64,000 bases of DNA from CBDCZY01 sp965224745 (GTDB taxonomy: Bacteria; Pseudomonadota; Gammaproteobacteria; Methylococcales; Methylomonadaceae): NCBI GenBank assembly GCA_965224745.1, contig CBDCZY010000002.1, forward strand, positions 434,001 through 498,000. Reading direction: 5' to 3'. Under the pieces are notes generated by a model, which saw only the letters and a list, made by a program, of their open reading frames with translations, was not told where the DNA came from and ran no database searches. The position numbers were made by a program, and so were the translations under genes. Of the stretch, positions 26,312-36,440 are shown in pieces (within the stretch, counting starts at the first letter, position 1; the number at the start of each line of letters is the position of its first letter).

Positions 26312-27823
26312 TTGTCCGGTAAACACATCACTCAATTACAGGAAAATAGTTATATGAAAAATCGTCAGACAGGTTGTACGCAGGAGACATCCGCAGCAAA
26401 AGCCGGCATCAGTGTTCGATCAGGTTGCCGGATCGAAAAAGGTGAAAGAGCTGAACACAAAGAACGAAAGTGGCGAACGCGCAAAGATCCATTAGAAGCC
26501 GTATGGGACTCAGAACTGGTTCCGTTATTAGAAGATGAATCGTCCTTAACTGGCATTACCCTGTGGGAGCATCTGGATGAGCAGCATCCGGGAAAGTATC
26601 CAGAGAAATACCTTCGGACACTGCAAAGACGTGTTAAACACTGGCAGGCCACACAAGGCCCGGACAAAGAAGTCATGTTTCGTCAGTCGGTACCTGCGGG
26701 TCATCAGGGACTATCTGATTTTACGCACCCCAATACCGTCATTACGATAGACGGGAAGGCGTTCGCACATTTACTGTACCAGTTTCGCCTGGCTTTTAGT
26801 GGTTGGCGTCATGTCCATGTTATTCAGGGCGGAGAAAGCTACAGTGCACTGGCTGACGGCTTACAAAGTGCATTACACACCTTAGGCGGTTCACCAAAGG
26901 AACATCGTACAGACAGCCTCAGTGCGGCTTACGTCAATAACGTAGAAAAACAGCGACTGACGGAAGACTATCATGATTTATGTAAGCATTATGGCATGCG
27001 GCCCACCATCAATAATCTGGGCATTAGTCATGAAAATGGCGCCATTGAAGCACCGCATGGCTCATTAAAACGTCGCATTGATCAAGCCATAAAGTTACGC
27101 GGTTCGAATGATTTTTCTACACTCCGTGCTTATCGAGAGTTTCTTGAACACATTGTCGACAAACTGAACAGACGATGCAAAGGCAGGTTGGCCGAAGAGC
27201 ACAAAACCCTGTTAGCCTTACCCAAACACCGATTTGTTGATTATGCTGAGCTGTCGGTAAAAGTCACCACCAGCAGTACCATTGCTGTAAAACGCGCATT
27301 GTATACCGTCCCTTCACGCCTTATCGGTGAAAGCGTCAGGGTGCATCTCTACCATGATCGTTTGGTCTGCTTTGTTGGCCAAACTCGGGTGATCAATCTG
27401 CCTCGGATTTATCCAACAACGCCCACCGGCCGAGCGCGACGAATAGATTACCGGCATATCATTCATTCTCTGGCAGCCAAACCACAAGCCTTCCGCTTCT
27501 CACAGTTTCGCGATAATATTTTGCCTAACACGCAATATCGGGCTTTATGGAAGCAGGCAGAGAAACAGTTTACACCGCAAGAAGCATGCAAGTGGATGGT
27601 TGCTGTTTTACGCTTTGCCTATGATTATGATTGCGAAAGTGCCCTGGCAACTGAGCTAATGCGACAGGCAGAACAAGGTGCCTTGCCCGATTTAACATCC
27701 CTGCAGGCAAGGTATTTACAACACAGTACACCGCCACCGATACCGCTACGCCAACACCAGGTTGCTGACTATGATCAACTACTGACCGGTCAGTGGATGA
27801 GACAGGAGGTGTGCTGTGAGTGA
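26312..27823 (+). CDS. istA: IS21-family transposase IstA (503 aa)
   Basis: A strong aggagg site seven bases upstream supports the TTG start. The integrase core contains VITIDGKAFAHLLYQFRLAF (first Asp), KEHRTDSLSAAYVN (second Asp) and HENGAIEAPHGSLKRRID (Glu), as in IS21 IstA proteins. A Mu B-like C-terminal beta barrel (SSTIAVKRALYTVPSRLIGE) follows. The end overlaps istB by 8 bases, as usual for translationally coupled istAB. Confidence 0.88.
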   Translation: MSGKHITQLQENSYMKNRQTGCTQETSAAKAGISVRSGCRIEKGERAEHKERKWRTRKDPLEAVWDSELVPLLEDESSLTGITLWEHLDEQHPGKYPEKYLRTLQRRVKHWQATQGPDKEVMFRQSVPAGHQGLSDFTHPNTVITIDGKAFAHLLYQFRLAFSGWRHVHVIQGGESYSALADGLQSALHTLGGSPKEHRTDSLSAAYVNNVEKQRLTEDYHDLCKHYGMRPTINNLGISHENGAIEAPHGSLKRRIDQAIKLRGSNDFSTLRAYREFLEHIVDKLNRRCKGRLAEEHKTLLALPKHRFVDYAELSVKVTTSSTIAVKRALYTVPSRLIGESVRVHLYHDRLVCFVGQTRVINLPRIYPTTPTGRARRIDYRHIIHSLAAKPQAFRFSQFRDNILPNTQYRALWKQAEKQFTPQEACKWMVAVLRFAYDYDCESALATELMRQAEQGALPDLTSLQARYLQHSTPPPIPLRQHQVADYDQLLTGQWMRQEVCCE

Positions 27824-28553
27824 TGGTTTGCCAATGATGTTAAAAGAACTTCGCTTGCTGGCTTTTTGGCAATATTATGAAGCTTATCAGGAACAGGCCA
27901 CAAAACAGGCATGGGGCTATAGCCAATACCTGTCTAAACTGTGTGAAAATGAAATTGCACGGCGCTTTGAAACGCGAGTTTGCAACTGGACCAAAGAAGC
28001 CAAATTACCCCGGGGCAAAAGTTTTGCCACCTTAGGCTTTGATGAATTACCGGAAACCATTCAAAAGAAAGTGATTGGGCTGCGCGATAATACCCAGTGG
28101 GCGCTACAGGCAGATAATGTTTTATTGATTGGCCCTTCCGGTGTCGGTAAATCGCATATTGCTTCTGCTTTGGGGCTTCATCTTATCGAACAAGGCATCC
28201 GGGTAAAATGGTTGGCTGCCACCGCACTGGTGCAATTACTGCAGCAGGCCAAAAAAGAGCTGGATTTAATGGCTGTGATGAGTCGACTGGATAAATATCG
28301 TGTACTCATTATCGATGATATTGGTTATGTTAAAAAAACGGATTCAGAAACCCAGGTCCTGTTTGAGTTTATTGCTCATCGTTATGAAAGTGGCAGCTTG
28401 ATCATCACATCAAACCAGCCATTCAGTCACTGGGATCAGATATTCCCGGATACATTAATGACCGTAGCCGCCATTGACCGCATTATCCATCATGCCACGA
28501 TTCTTGAAATCGACGGCAACAGTTACAGGAGGAAACATCAGAAAAAATCATAA
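27816..28553 (+). CDS. istB: IS21-family helper ATPase IstB (245 aa)
   Basis: An AAA+ ATPase with Walker A LIGPSGVGKSHIAS (near residue 103-117), Walker B VLIIDDIGYVKK and sensor LIITSNQPFSHWDQIF. The GTG start lies within the end of istA and has an aggagg site. IstB forms filaments on DNA that recruit the IstA transposase to the target. Confidence 0.9.
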   Translation: MSDGLPMMLKELRLLAFWQYYEAYQEQATKQAWGYSQYLSKLCENEIARRFETRVCNWTKEAKLPRGKSFATLGFDELPETIQKKVIGLRDNTQWALQADNVLLIGPSGVGKSHIASALGLHLIEQGIRVKWLAATALVQLLQQAKKELDLMAVMSRLDKYRVLIIDDIGYVKKTDSETQVLFEFIAHRYESGSLIITSNQPFSHWDQIFPDTLMTVAAIDRIIHHATILEIDGNSYRRKHQKKS

Positions 28554-28627
28554 AAAACCTTAATCACTCAACCGGCCATCATAATTGTCGCCAAACCGGA
28601 CAAAGTAATTGACGCGAGACAGGCAAA

Positions 28628-28891
28628 TTTGCCACCAACGACTTGATCATGGCATTGAGCGCTTATAGTTACAATATCTTGCGTTGGATCGGCTTAATCG
28701 GGCTCATAGGCAACATCAGTCCTGTCCGTCATCCGGCCAAAAGAAGGCGAATAAAAACGGTTATACAGGAACTAATGTACCTAGCGGCTCGGGTCATCCA
28801 TGCTGGGCGACGAATAAAACTTCGTTTCTCCAAACACTGCCCGGGTTTTTTAGCATTTGAGTCAACCTACCATCGCTTAGCGTCAGGATAA
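28628..28891 (+). pseudogene. IS1380-family transposase, C-terminal part
   Basis: Eighty-seven codons starting FATNDLIMALSAYSYNILRW (after the 6-bp repeat) continue the transposase of 25146-26213. In the other copy this same sequence follows PSGK directly (40478 onward). It includes the typical C-terminal basic helix RVIHAGRRIKLRFSKHCP. The frame here is open but lacks its own start. Confidence 0.8.
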
Positions 28892-29177
28892 CACCCCACT
28901 ATTCTTAAGAAAAATGCGAGAACATGTCTCTCAGGGATAGCAGTGCCTGGTGTACAGAATTTGGTGTCAATTGAGAGCTATTGAGGCTTAAAAAGCCTCA
29001 GTGTGCTCGTATTATTAGCTATTTCAAATAATAACAAGGTATTAAAACGTTGAAATGTTAATGTGGCTTCCCAAGGATTGGTGGATGCACTTTAAGTCAC
29101 GGATTCAGGTAATAATCTAACAAAGTAGAATTAACGCTTCAATTCAAAGAGGAGGACTGAACGTATACTTAGAGAAT

Positions 29178-31094
29178 CTATTTACTAATCTCATACAAAG
29201 TCGTTGTTCCACTAACTTCATTGGCAACAACTAGCAGATTTTTACCATTCGGGCTTTTATCGGCAGGAATAAATGCCATACCTTCAGGTCCCAAATCACC
29301 TGCTTCAAAGGGGGCTTTGCTATAATCAATCGTATTTTGATAGCTAACGAATTCGGGTGCAGCAGGATTTGATATGTCATACATCATAAATCCACCCTGT
29401 TTTTCCAGACCTATAAAGGCATAGGTAATACCGTCTATATTTCCTAAGGCTAAAGCTTCTGGTTCTATGCCTTTTTTCTCACTTCTGGCATCCTTTCCTT
29501 CAAAAAAATACGCGGTATCGCCCTTCATCGAAAATAAAATACCTTCTTCAGATAACTTAGCAATTTCTGAAGCATCATCAGTATCATCCACGCGCGTGTT
29601 AAAGTTTTGCTCACCCACGGCATCTATAACGTGTCTCTGTAACTGACTGCCACTATCAAAAACCAGTTTGCCCTGACTGTCCCATATAGAAAAACTGCGT
29701 GTTCCCATCATATACAACTGATCATAGTCACCATCGCCATCAGTATCACCCAATTCAGGTGTTACTCTAACTGTTTCAGACAAGCCGGTAGTATCTAAAG
29801 ACGGGTCTATTGTTAACTCCGAAGCCTTGGTTTCTTCCTGATAGGCAGGATAATCCCTGTCATCGCCTTCATTTGCAGTAACAAAATAGTCTTCACCGTT
29901 TACGGTATATACCGCAATCGAGTCTGGTTGATACATACCAAACGCATTAACGTTAATCAAGGTGATTTCATCATTGTTATTTGCATCAATTTCATTTCCC
30001 GGCAAGGAAAAATCTTTGAACCCAAGAGCAACTATTTTTTCTATGCTTTTACTGGCAATATCAATAATCGCAACACCATTATTTTCTTGCAATGCGACAT
30101 ATGCTTTACTTGTATTTTCATTAATAGCGATATATTCCGGTTCTATATCTGCCACTTTATCGTCATTAAAAAACTTCATTCCAGTATTAGGTATTTCAAC
30201 TGCTGAAAAATCAATAGTTGTTGCCGTTGCTTCTGCAATCCCTTCAGACAAATCGATAATAGTAACCGAGCCATTTGGATCGTTCATATAATCATCACTG
30301 GGTTCACCTTCATTGGCAGACATGACAATTTTTCCATCTTTGGAAAAAGTCACCATGTCAGGTAACGCGCCAGCAGCAATAGTTTTAAGATGCAACCCAT
30401 CATGACTAAAAAACCCTATCGAGCCATTACTTTGCTTGTCTTCAGCCTGTACAGCGACCGCAATTATTCCATTATGAGCCGAGACACTATTAACTCCTCC
30501 ACCAAAGGCAGAAAGCTCAATACTGTTTTCTTTGCCTTGCAGGGTTAATACATCGATAGCATTAGTACTGGCATTTGTTACAAAGAATTTTTTTGAGACG
30601 CTATCATAACTAACAATTTCTGCAGCCGACTCATCAAATACTCTAGTGTCATAACTCGATATTTTGGTAATTCTTTGATTCGAATTACTGGAATCTGCAT
30701 GAATCAATTCTAATGCCTCAGCCACAGAAAAAACTTTAATCGGTTCTGCAGGGTCATTAAAAAAAGACGATCCGGCAATATACACATCGTTTTCATAAAT
30801 ACCGATATAGTTATTAATTTCTGGATAATATCGATAAACCCATCCTGGAATATCTATAATATTGTCTGGATGTGAAGGAAAAAATTGAATGTATTAGTTC
30901 TCAGCCCAATTAAAAATATTGTTAAAACTTATCAAGTTATCCTCATCAACTGTTGACAAAGAAACTTTAGTAATAGATTTTTCGTCATCCGCTGAATTCA
31001 GATAATATGAATTTGCTATCGATAGGCTTGACGCACCTATTACAGATACTATAAAAATTGATACAGCGATTTGTTTAAACAATTTACTTTTCAT
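29178..31094 (-). pseudogene. choice-of-anchor I type beta-propeller protein, interrupted by one TAA
   Basis: From an ATG at 31094 with a ggaggg ribosome site the frame encodes a signal peptide (FKQIAVSIFIVSVIGASSLS), then NIFNWAEN, a TAA (30894-30896), and continues in the same frame with YIQFFPSHPDNIIDIPGW and 590 more codons. The body matches the choice-of-anchor I family (exported, PhoX/phytase-like beta propellers): SANEGEPSDDYMNDPNGSVT, FVTANEGDDRDYPAYQEETK, DGDGDYDQLYMMGTRSFSIW, DLGPEGMAFIPADKSPNGKN. The TAA separates the signal peptide from the propeller, so an exported product needs readthrough. A GTG restart at 30785 would give a leaderless protein. Confidence 0.7.
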
Positions 31095-31115
31095 AGTCTT
31101 TCCCTCCAGCCTCAA

Positions 31116-31502
31116 TAAATTGACAATTAGATTTAATAATAATTTCGTAGCTATAAGAAACTACATATTATCTAATGCAGGAGATGCGCCACTATTTTTA
31201 TGTGTTGTAATTATTATGTCCAAGCTATTGGATTAAATTATAAATATAGTTTTTTACTGGTTTCTAAGCGAAGAAAAAACAAGATTGTTAGTCACGATAT
31301 GTCACGGCAGTCGTGATATATCGCCAAAATATTTAAACTAACCAGTCAGCCCTTAAAAAACACTCATCCTATTGATATTTTAATGTCAGCATTTGATTTA
31401 GTTCGAGTATCACAATAAACTTTAGTCAAAACTTCAAACTGCAGCAAAAACTTTCCTCGTCAAATATTTTTTTGTTCCAAAGCTGCCAAATATACAACAG
31501 CG
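31116..31502. other. divergent intergenic region
   Basis: About 390 AT-rich bases between the propeller gene and the glycerate kinase gene, with no ORF. A small inverted sequence (cacgatatgtcacggcagtcgtgatat, around 31294) could be an operator (cacgatat / gtcgtgatat). Confidence 0.4.
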
Positions 31503-32864
31503 ATGTCCCGTGAATTAAAACAACAAGCGTTTGCAATTTTTAACGAAGGTGTAGCAGCAGCAAACCCTTACCAAGCTATTCAACAGCATTTAAAAATGAC
31601 CGAGAATGGCTTGCTAGAAATTACTATTAATGCCTCCAATCAGCAAACCAGAACAGGCCACTGGAAAAAAATTCACCTTCTGGCCATTGGTAAAGCTGCT
31701 TGCGCTATGGCAGAAGCAGCTCAAAACATTATTCCTGCTGAATTGTTAGCAGAATCAGGGTTAGCTGTCACAAATCATGAAAACGTTGCAACTGTAAACC
31801 ACTTTAAAGTGATCAGTGCCTCCCATCCATTACCTGATTCAGCCGGATTTAAAGCGGCTAAAACAGTGGCGCAAATACTAACTACCGCGCAATCTGGCGA
31901 GCTGATTTTAGCGCTCATCAGTGGAGGCGCTTCAGCTTTGTTGCCCTATCCAAAAGAACCTTTAACCTTACAAGAAAAAATTGCTACGACATCACTTTTG
32001 CTGGCCAGTGGTGCCACAATTCAAGAAATCAATTGCGTTAGGAAGCATTTGTCCGCGTTGAAAGGAGGTCAGTTTGCGAAATTGGCAAAACCAGCTGAAG
32101 TGCAAGCATTAATCTTGTCTGATGTTATTGATAATGATCTAAGTGCTATTGCTAGCGGCCCTACCAGCCCTGATCCAACCACCTTTCAAGATGCGTTACG
32201 CATCTGTCGTGATAGAGGCTTTTACGATCAACTCTCAACCCATGTTAAAACGGTTCTCGAAAAAGGTAGTATTGGCCAAATACCAGAAACACCAAAACCT
32301 TCTGACAAACTATTCGATGGGGTCGTGAACACCTTGATAGGGAGCAATCGTGTAAGTCTTAATGCCACCGTAGCAGCCGCAAAAAAAGCAGGCTACGAAG
32401 CTCATATTTTTTCTGACATGCTTTGTGGTGAAGCGCGTGAAGAAGCTAATCGATTTCTTCATTTTGCTATCCCACTAGCAAAAGCAAGCAACGGAAAAAA
32501 AATAGCAATTTTGGCCGGCGGTGAAACTACTGTTACCCTAAAGGGTGGCGGGCAAGGTGGCAGAAATCAAGAAATAGCACTCGCCTTTTCGATTGCAAGC
32601 CAGACCAATCACTTAGCCGGTAACTGGATATTTTTGAGTGCCGGAACAGATGGCCGAGATGGCCCAACCGATGCAGCTGGTGGCATAGTTGATCCTGGTT
32701 CTTATAATCGCATCACACAAAACTGTGAGAATCCGGCCAAAATGTTGGATAATAACGATTCATACTCGGCTCTCGAAAGCTCCGGTGACTTACTCTTGAC
32801 GGGTGCGACAGGAACCAATGTAGCGGACTTACAGGTTTTACTGATTATACCATCGAAAAAATAA
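31503..32864 (+). CDS. gck: glycerate 2-kinase (MOFRL family, 453 aa)
   Basis: Phosphorylates D-glycerate to 2-phosphoglycerate, the last serine-cycle step that feeds central metabolism. The N-terminal DUF4147 part has LLAIGKAACAMAEAA, VISASHPLPDSAG and LALISGGASALLPYP (nucleotide-binding Gly-rich loop). The C-terminal MOFRL domain has LAGGETTVTLKGGGQGGRNQ and FLSAGTDGRDGPTDAAGGIV, the catalytic signature. The length is normal for the family. It is followed by glyA after 33 bases, suggesting an operon for serine-cycle enzymes. Glycerate 2-kinase of this type is typical of methylotrophs. Confidence 0.9.
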   Translation: MSRELKQQAFAIFNEGVAAANPYQAIQQHLKMTENGLLEITINASNQQTRTGHWKKIHLLAIGKAACAMAEAAQNIIPAELLAESGLAVTNHENVATVNHFKVISASHPLPDSAGFKAAKTVAQILTTAQSGELILALISGGASALLPYPKEPLTLQEKIATTSLLLASGATIQEINCVRKHLSALKGGQFAKLAKPAEVQALILSDVIDNDLSAIASGPTSPDPTTFQDALRICRDRGFYDQLSTHVKTVLEKGSIGQIPETPKPSDKLFDGVVNTLIGSNRVSLNATVAAAKKAGYEAHIFSDMLCGEAREEANRFLHFAIPLAKASNGKKIAILAGGETTVTLKGGGQGGRNQEIALAFSIASQTNHLAGNWIFLSAGTDGRDGPTDAAGGIVDPGSYNRITQNCENPAKMLDNNDSYSALESSGDLLLTGATGTNVADLQVLLIIPSKK

Positions 32865-32897
32865 CACTATAATAAACTCTGAAACCAGGAGATATCT

Positions 32898-34154
32898 ATG
32901 TTTACAACAACACAAAAAATACAAGGGTACGATGACGAGCTTTTTGAAGCGCTCGAAGAAGAGCGTGAGCGACAAGAAAATCACATAGAGCTGATCGCTT
33001 CGGAGAATTACGCCAGCCCAAGGATTCTTGAAGCCCAAGGCACAGTGTTAACCAACAAATACGCTGAAGGTTATCCTGGAAAACGATATTACGGTGGATG
33101 TGAGCACGTCGACAAAGTAGAACAACTAGCCATTGATCGGGCTAAACAATTGTTTCACGCCGATTATGCTAATGTTCAACCACACTCCGGCTCACAAGCA
33201 AATGCTGCTGTCTATATGGCGTTATTGCAACCTCACGATACCATTTTAGGTTTAAGTCTTGCTGATGGCGGGCATTTAACCCATGGCGCCAAACCGAATT
33301 TTTCTGGAAAAATTTATAACGCCGTGCAATATGGCCTGGACCCAGAAACAGGTTACATTGATTATGACCAGGTAGAGAAGCTAGCGAGAGAGCATCGTCC
33401 CAAGATGATTGTTGCCGGCTTCTCGGCTTATTCAAGAATCGTAGATTGGCAACGATTTAGAAAAATAGCCGATTTAGTACAAGCTTATCTTTTTGTTGAT
33501 ATGGCTCATGTAGCGGGTCTCGTAGCCGCTGATGTTTATCCCAACCCTGTGCCGATCGCTGATATTGTTACGACGACAACTCACAAAAGCCTAAGAGGTC
33601 CAAGGGGCGGAATTATTTTAGCCAGGAGCAATCCAGAGTTAGAAAAAAAACTTAATTCCATGGTTTTCCCCGGCATTCAAGGAGGACCATTGATGCATGT
33701 CATCGCAGCTAAAGCGGTCGCATTTAAAGAGGCACTAGAACCAGAATTTCAGCAGTATCAGCAACAAGTTGTCAAAAATGCACAAGCAATGGCAGATGTA
33801 TTCATAAAGCGAGGTTATGATGTGGTCTCTAATGGAACCGACAACCACTTGATGTTGGTGTCCCTCATTGCAAAAGGAATTACTGGCAAAGCGGCTGATG
33901 CAGCGCTTAGCAAGGCTCATATTACAGTCAATAAGAATGCCGTACCAAAAGACCCCGAATCACCCTTTGTCACTAGTGGTATTAGAGTTGGTACACCGGC
34001 GCCTACTACCCGTGGCTTCAAAGAAGATCAAATGCGTGAAATTGCCAATTTGATGTGCGATGTGATGGATAATTTGGAAGACGAAGCTACTACAATTTCA
34101 GTTCGAGAGAAAGTCAGCGCTCTGTGTGCCAGGTTTCCGGTTTATCAAGGATAG
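32898..34154 (+). CDS. glyA: serine hydroxymethyltransferase (418 aa)
   Basis: Catalyses the PLP-dependent exchange of a one-carbon unit between glycine/methylene-THF and serine. Characteristic segments are ENHIELIASENYASPRILEA, NKYAEGYPGKRYYGGCEHVD, the aldehyde-binding region VDMAHVAGLVAADVYPNP, and the PLP lysine in TTTHKSLRGPRGG (near residue 230). Length and start (ggagatatct before the ATG) are standard. In a methylotroph it links folate C1 units to serine. It sits between gck and fhs and is probably co-transcribed with gck. Confidence 0.95.
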   Translation: MFTTTQKIQGYDDELFEALEEERERQENHIELIASENYASPRILEAQGTVLTNKYAEGYPGKRYYGGCEHVDKVEQLAIDRAKQLFHADYANVQPHSGSQANAAVYMALLQPHDTILGLSLADGGHLTHGAKPNFSGKIYNAVQYGLDPETGYIDYDQVEKLAREHRPKMIVAGFSAYSRIVDWQRFRKIADLVQAYLFVDMAHVAGLVAADVYPNPVPIADIVTTTTHKSLRGPRGGIILARSNPELEKKLNSMVFPGIQGGPLMHVIAAKAVAFKEALEPEFQQYQQQVVKNAQAMADVFIKRGYDVVSNGTDNHLMLVSLIAKGITGKAADAALSKAHITVNKNAVPKDPESPFVTSGIRVGTPAPTTRGFKEDQMREIANLMCDVMDNLEDEATTISVREKVSALCARFPVYQG

Positions 34155-34169
34155 ATTAAGACTGAAAGT

Positions 34170-34222
34170 TGCTGAAATGAATTTTTTAGCTATGCTAAAG
34201 AAGATGATTCAGCATTTTTTTT
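34170..34222 (+). terminator. possible terminator between glyA and fhs
   Basis: tgctgaa and ttcagca pair around a 31-base loop that itself contains ttagc-tat-gctaa, followed by eight T. It could end or attenuate the gck-glyA transcript. fhs starts 32 bases later with its own ribosome site (aaaggaagc). Confidence 0.45.
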
Positions 34223-34254
34223 AATTCCATTTAGGTTTATTAAAGGAAGCATTT

Positions 34255-35925
34255 ATGTCAGATATTGAAATCGCCCAACAGGCATCAATGAAACCCATTA
34301 TTGAATTAGCCAAGAATGCCTTTGGAATAGAACATGATCGCCTTGATCCTTATGGTCACTACAAAGCTAAACTTTCCCTGGAATTTGTTGACTCGCTAAA
34401 AGATACCCCAGATGGAAAATTAATATTAGTCACCGCAATTAGCCCAACCCCGGCAGGTGAAGGTAAAACAACCACAACGGTAGGATTAGGAGACGCATTA
34501 AATCGGCTGCACAAAAAAACTATTATTTGCCTGCGAGAACCTTCATTGGGACCTTGCTTCGGAGTAAAGGGCGGCGCTGCAGGCGGAGGTTATTCGCAGG
34601 TCGTACCGATGGAGGATATTAACCTTCACTTTACAGGCGACTTTCATGCTATCGGCGCTGCTCATAACCTATTATCTGCATTGCTAGACAATCATTTACA
34701 GCAGGGTAATGTACTGAACATTGACCCACGTCAGATTCAATGGAAGCGGGTGGTTGATATGAATGATCGCGCGCTACGTAAAATCATGATCGGCGCAGGA
34801 GGCCAAGCCAATGGGGTCTTGCGTGAAGATGGATATGATATCGTTGTCGCTTCTGAAGTAATGGCTATCCTATGTTTAGCCACAGGCCGCACAGACCTAA
34901 AAGAACGATTGGGCCGCATTATGGTCGGTTATAGTTATGACAAAAAGCCTATTTTTGCAAAAGACCTTAATGCTCATGGGGCTATGGCAACGCTCTTAAA
35001 AGAAGCAATCAAACCCAACATCGTTCAAACTTTAGAAAATAATTTAGCCATCATTCACGGCGGACCCTTTGCCAATATCGCGCATGGCTGTAACACAGTA
35101 ACGGCCACTAAAGCAGCCCTTAAGTTAGCGGACTACACCATAACAGAAGCAGGCTTTGGAGCGGATTTAGGTGCAGAGAAATTCATCGACATAAAATGTC
35201 GCATGGCAAATTTAAAACCCTCCGCAGTCGTATTAGTAGCGACAGTCAGAGCTTTGAAATACCACGGCGGCTTGGCAAAAGACAAATTAAACACTGAAGA
35301 TTTAGCCGCACTTGATAAAGGCTTCGTAAATCTTGAGCGACATGCCAAGAATATTCAAGAACATATGGGCCTACCTTGCGTAGTTTGTATTAATCATTTT
35401 ACTTTTGATACTGACGCTGAGATTGAATTACTGCAAAAAAAATGTGCAGCAATCGGTGTCAAAGCTGTTGTTTCCAAACATTGGGCAAAAGGAGGCGCAG
35501 GCGCAGAGCAACTGGCTAAGGAAGTTTTAGCCATTGTAGACAATCGAGAACCAAGCTTTAAATTCGTCTATGACGATAATCAAACCCTACTCAATAAAAT
35601 AGAAACTATTGCAACCAAAATTTATGGTGCTGCTGGTATTTCTGCAAGTCCTAAAATCACCAAACAATTGGAACAATGGCAGCAAGATTACAGCCATTTC
35701 CCTATTTGCATAGCGAAAACGCAAATGTCTTTTTCGACGGATCCGAAGCTAAGGGGTGCGCCGTCGGGTCATACCGTTGAAATAAGAGAAGTAAGACTAG
35801 CCAATGGCGCTGGATTCATCGTAGCAATAGCAGGCAATATGATGACCATGCCTGGACTACCGAAGTCACCTGCCGCAGAAAAAATTGATATTGATGGCGA
35901 AGGAAAAATCACCGGACTTTTCTAA
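34255..35925 (+). CDS. fhs: formate-tetrahydrofolate ligase (556 aa)
   Basis: ATP-dependent formation of 10-formyl-THF from formate (called ftfL in methylotrophs). The P-loop region ISPTPAGEGKTTTTVGLGDA, the sequence REPSLGPCFGVKGGAAGGGY, FTGDFHAIGAAHNLLSAL, and EAGFGADLGAEKFIDIKCR are all family signatures. The 3' end is MTMPGLPKSPAAEKIDID, as expected. The length equals the usual 550-560. It provides the folate C1 pool used by GlyA and complements the H4MPT pathway at 46-51 kb that yields formate. Confidence 0.95.
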   Translation: MSDIEIAQQASMKPIIELAKNAFGIEHDRLDPYGHYKAKLSLEFVDSLKDTPDGKLILVTAISPTPAGEGKTTTTVGLGDALNRLHKKTIICLREPSLGPCFGVKGGAAGGGYSQVVPMEDINLHFTGDFHAIGAAHNLLSALLDNHLQQGNVLNIDPRQIQWKRVVDMNDRALRKIMIGAGGQANGVLREDGYDIVVASEVMAILCLATGRTDLKERLGRIMVGYSYDKKPIFAKDLNAHGAMATLLKEAIKPNIVQTLENNLAIIHGGPFANIAHGCNTVTATKAALKLADYTITEAGFGADLGAEKFIDIKCRMANLKPSAVVLVATVRALKYHGGLAKDKLNTEDLAALDKGFVNLERHAKNIQEHMGLPCVVCINHFTFDTDAEIELLQKKCAAIGVKAVVSKHWAKGGAGAEQLAKEVLAIVDNREPSFKFVYDDNQTLLNKIETIATKIYGAAGISASPKITKQLEQWQQDYSHFPICIAKTQMSFSTDPKLRGAPSGHTVEIREVRLANGAGFIVAIAGNMMTMPGLPKSPAAEKIDIDGEGKITGLF

Positions 35926-36440
35926 GCGAATCTATTTTTTTCCTCGTACCAGACCTTCAGATATGGTTTCAGTACCCTCCTCTTCATATTTAGATCAATA
36001 ACTATTTCAATCAACAACAAGCTAACAACAATCCACTGTTAAGCTTAATTGAACTGTCCAGTCAACAGGGTTTACCTCATACTTGATGTTGAAATTCAGA
36101 CAGGCAATCAAAGTACCTTGAAACATTCCGCCCGAACAGTATGACCACTGTTGGAACATATTCAAAAAGCACTCTGACCGTGTTGTTCGAGGCGATTGAA
36201 CAGTGAGGTCATCATGGCCGGCGCTGAACAGCGGAGGCTGGATGACTTATTCTTGCTCTGACAACCCAAACAAGTCAAAAGCTGATCTGGAGAAATCTTT
36301 ACAAGTCCTAGTGAGTGGGAGCGAACGATTGAAGGATTATTGGTGCCATATCAACCGAATCCAACAATGATTCGACAGGACAAGGCATATTAGTATTCAC
36401 AATAGCAGTGATCCTTGGGGTTTCGCGTTGGCGCGTATCG
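35926..36440. other. gene-free region after fhs
   Basis: No convincing ORF. Short stretches (for example around 36120-36300) look like degraded coding sequence, but I could not assign them to a family. Convergent to the NTF2-like gene at its right side. Confidence 0.35.

Larger units (their letters stand above)
26214..28621 (+). mobile_element. IS21-family element, 2408 bp, copy 1 (inside IS1380)
   Basis: Ends with TGT...ACA and has tandem transposase-binding repeats (gacaatta and accggttgagtg units) near both ends. It carries istA and istB in overlapping order. Flanking 6-bp direct repeats ggcaaa are at 26208-26213 and 28622-28627. The second copy (37117-39524) has the same length and identical proteins. 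Confidence 0.9.
25040..29109 (+). mobile_element. IS1380-family element, copy 1, interrupted by an IS21-family element
   Basis: Terminal repeats ccttaatccgtgatttaa and the complement of cctgaatccgtgacttaa define the ends. Five-base direct repeats taata (25035-25039 and 29110-29114) flank it. Without the 2408-bp IS21 insertion and its 6-bp repeat the element would be 1656 bp. Its twin is at 36891-40960 with different flanking repeats, so the two are independent insertions. Confidence 0.85.

Noticed and set aside
29928..30291. Plus-strand ORFs inside the propeller gene
   Set aside because: They are shadows of the well-conserved minus-strand coding sequence and have no ribosome site or recognisable family.
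11209..30896. Recoding of TAA as glutamine in this organism
   Set aside because: Many undamaged genes of the window end in TAA at the family's normal C-terminus (for example gck, fhs, fae), so a general reassignment is not credible.
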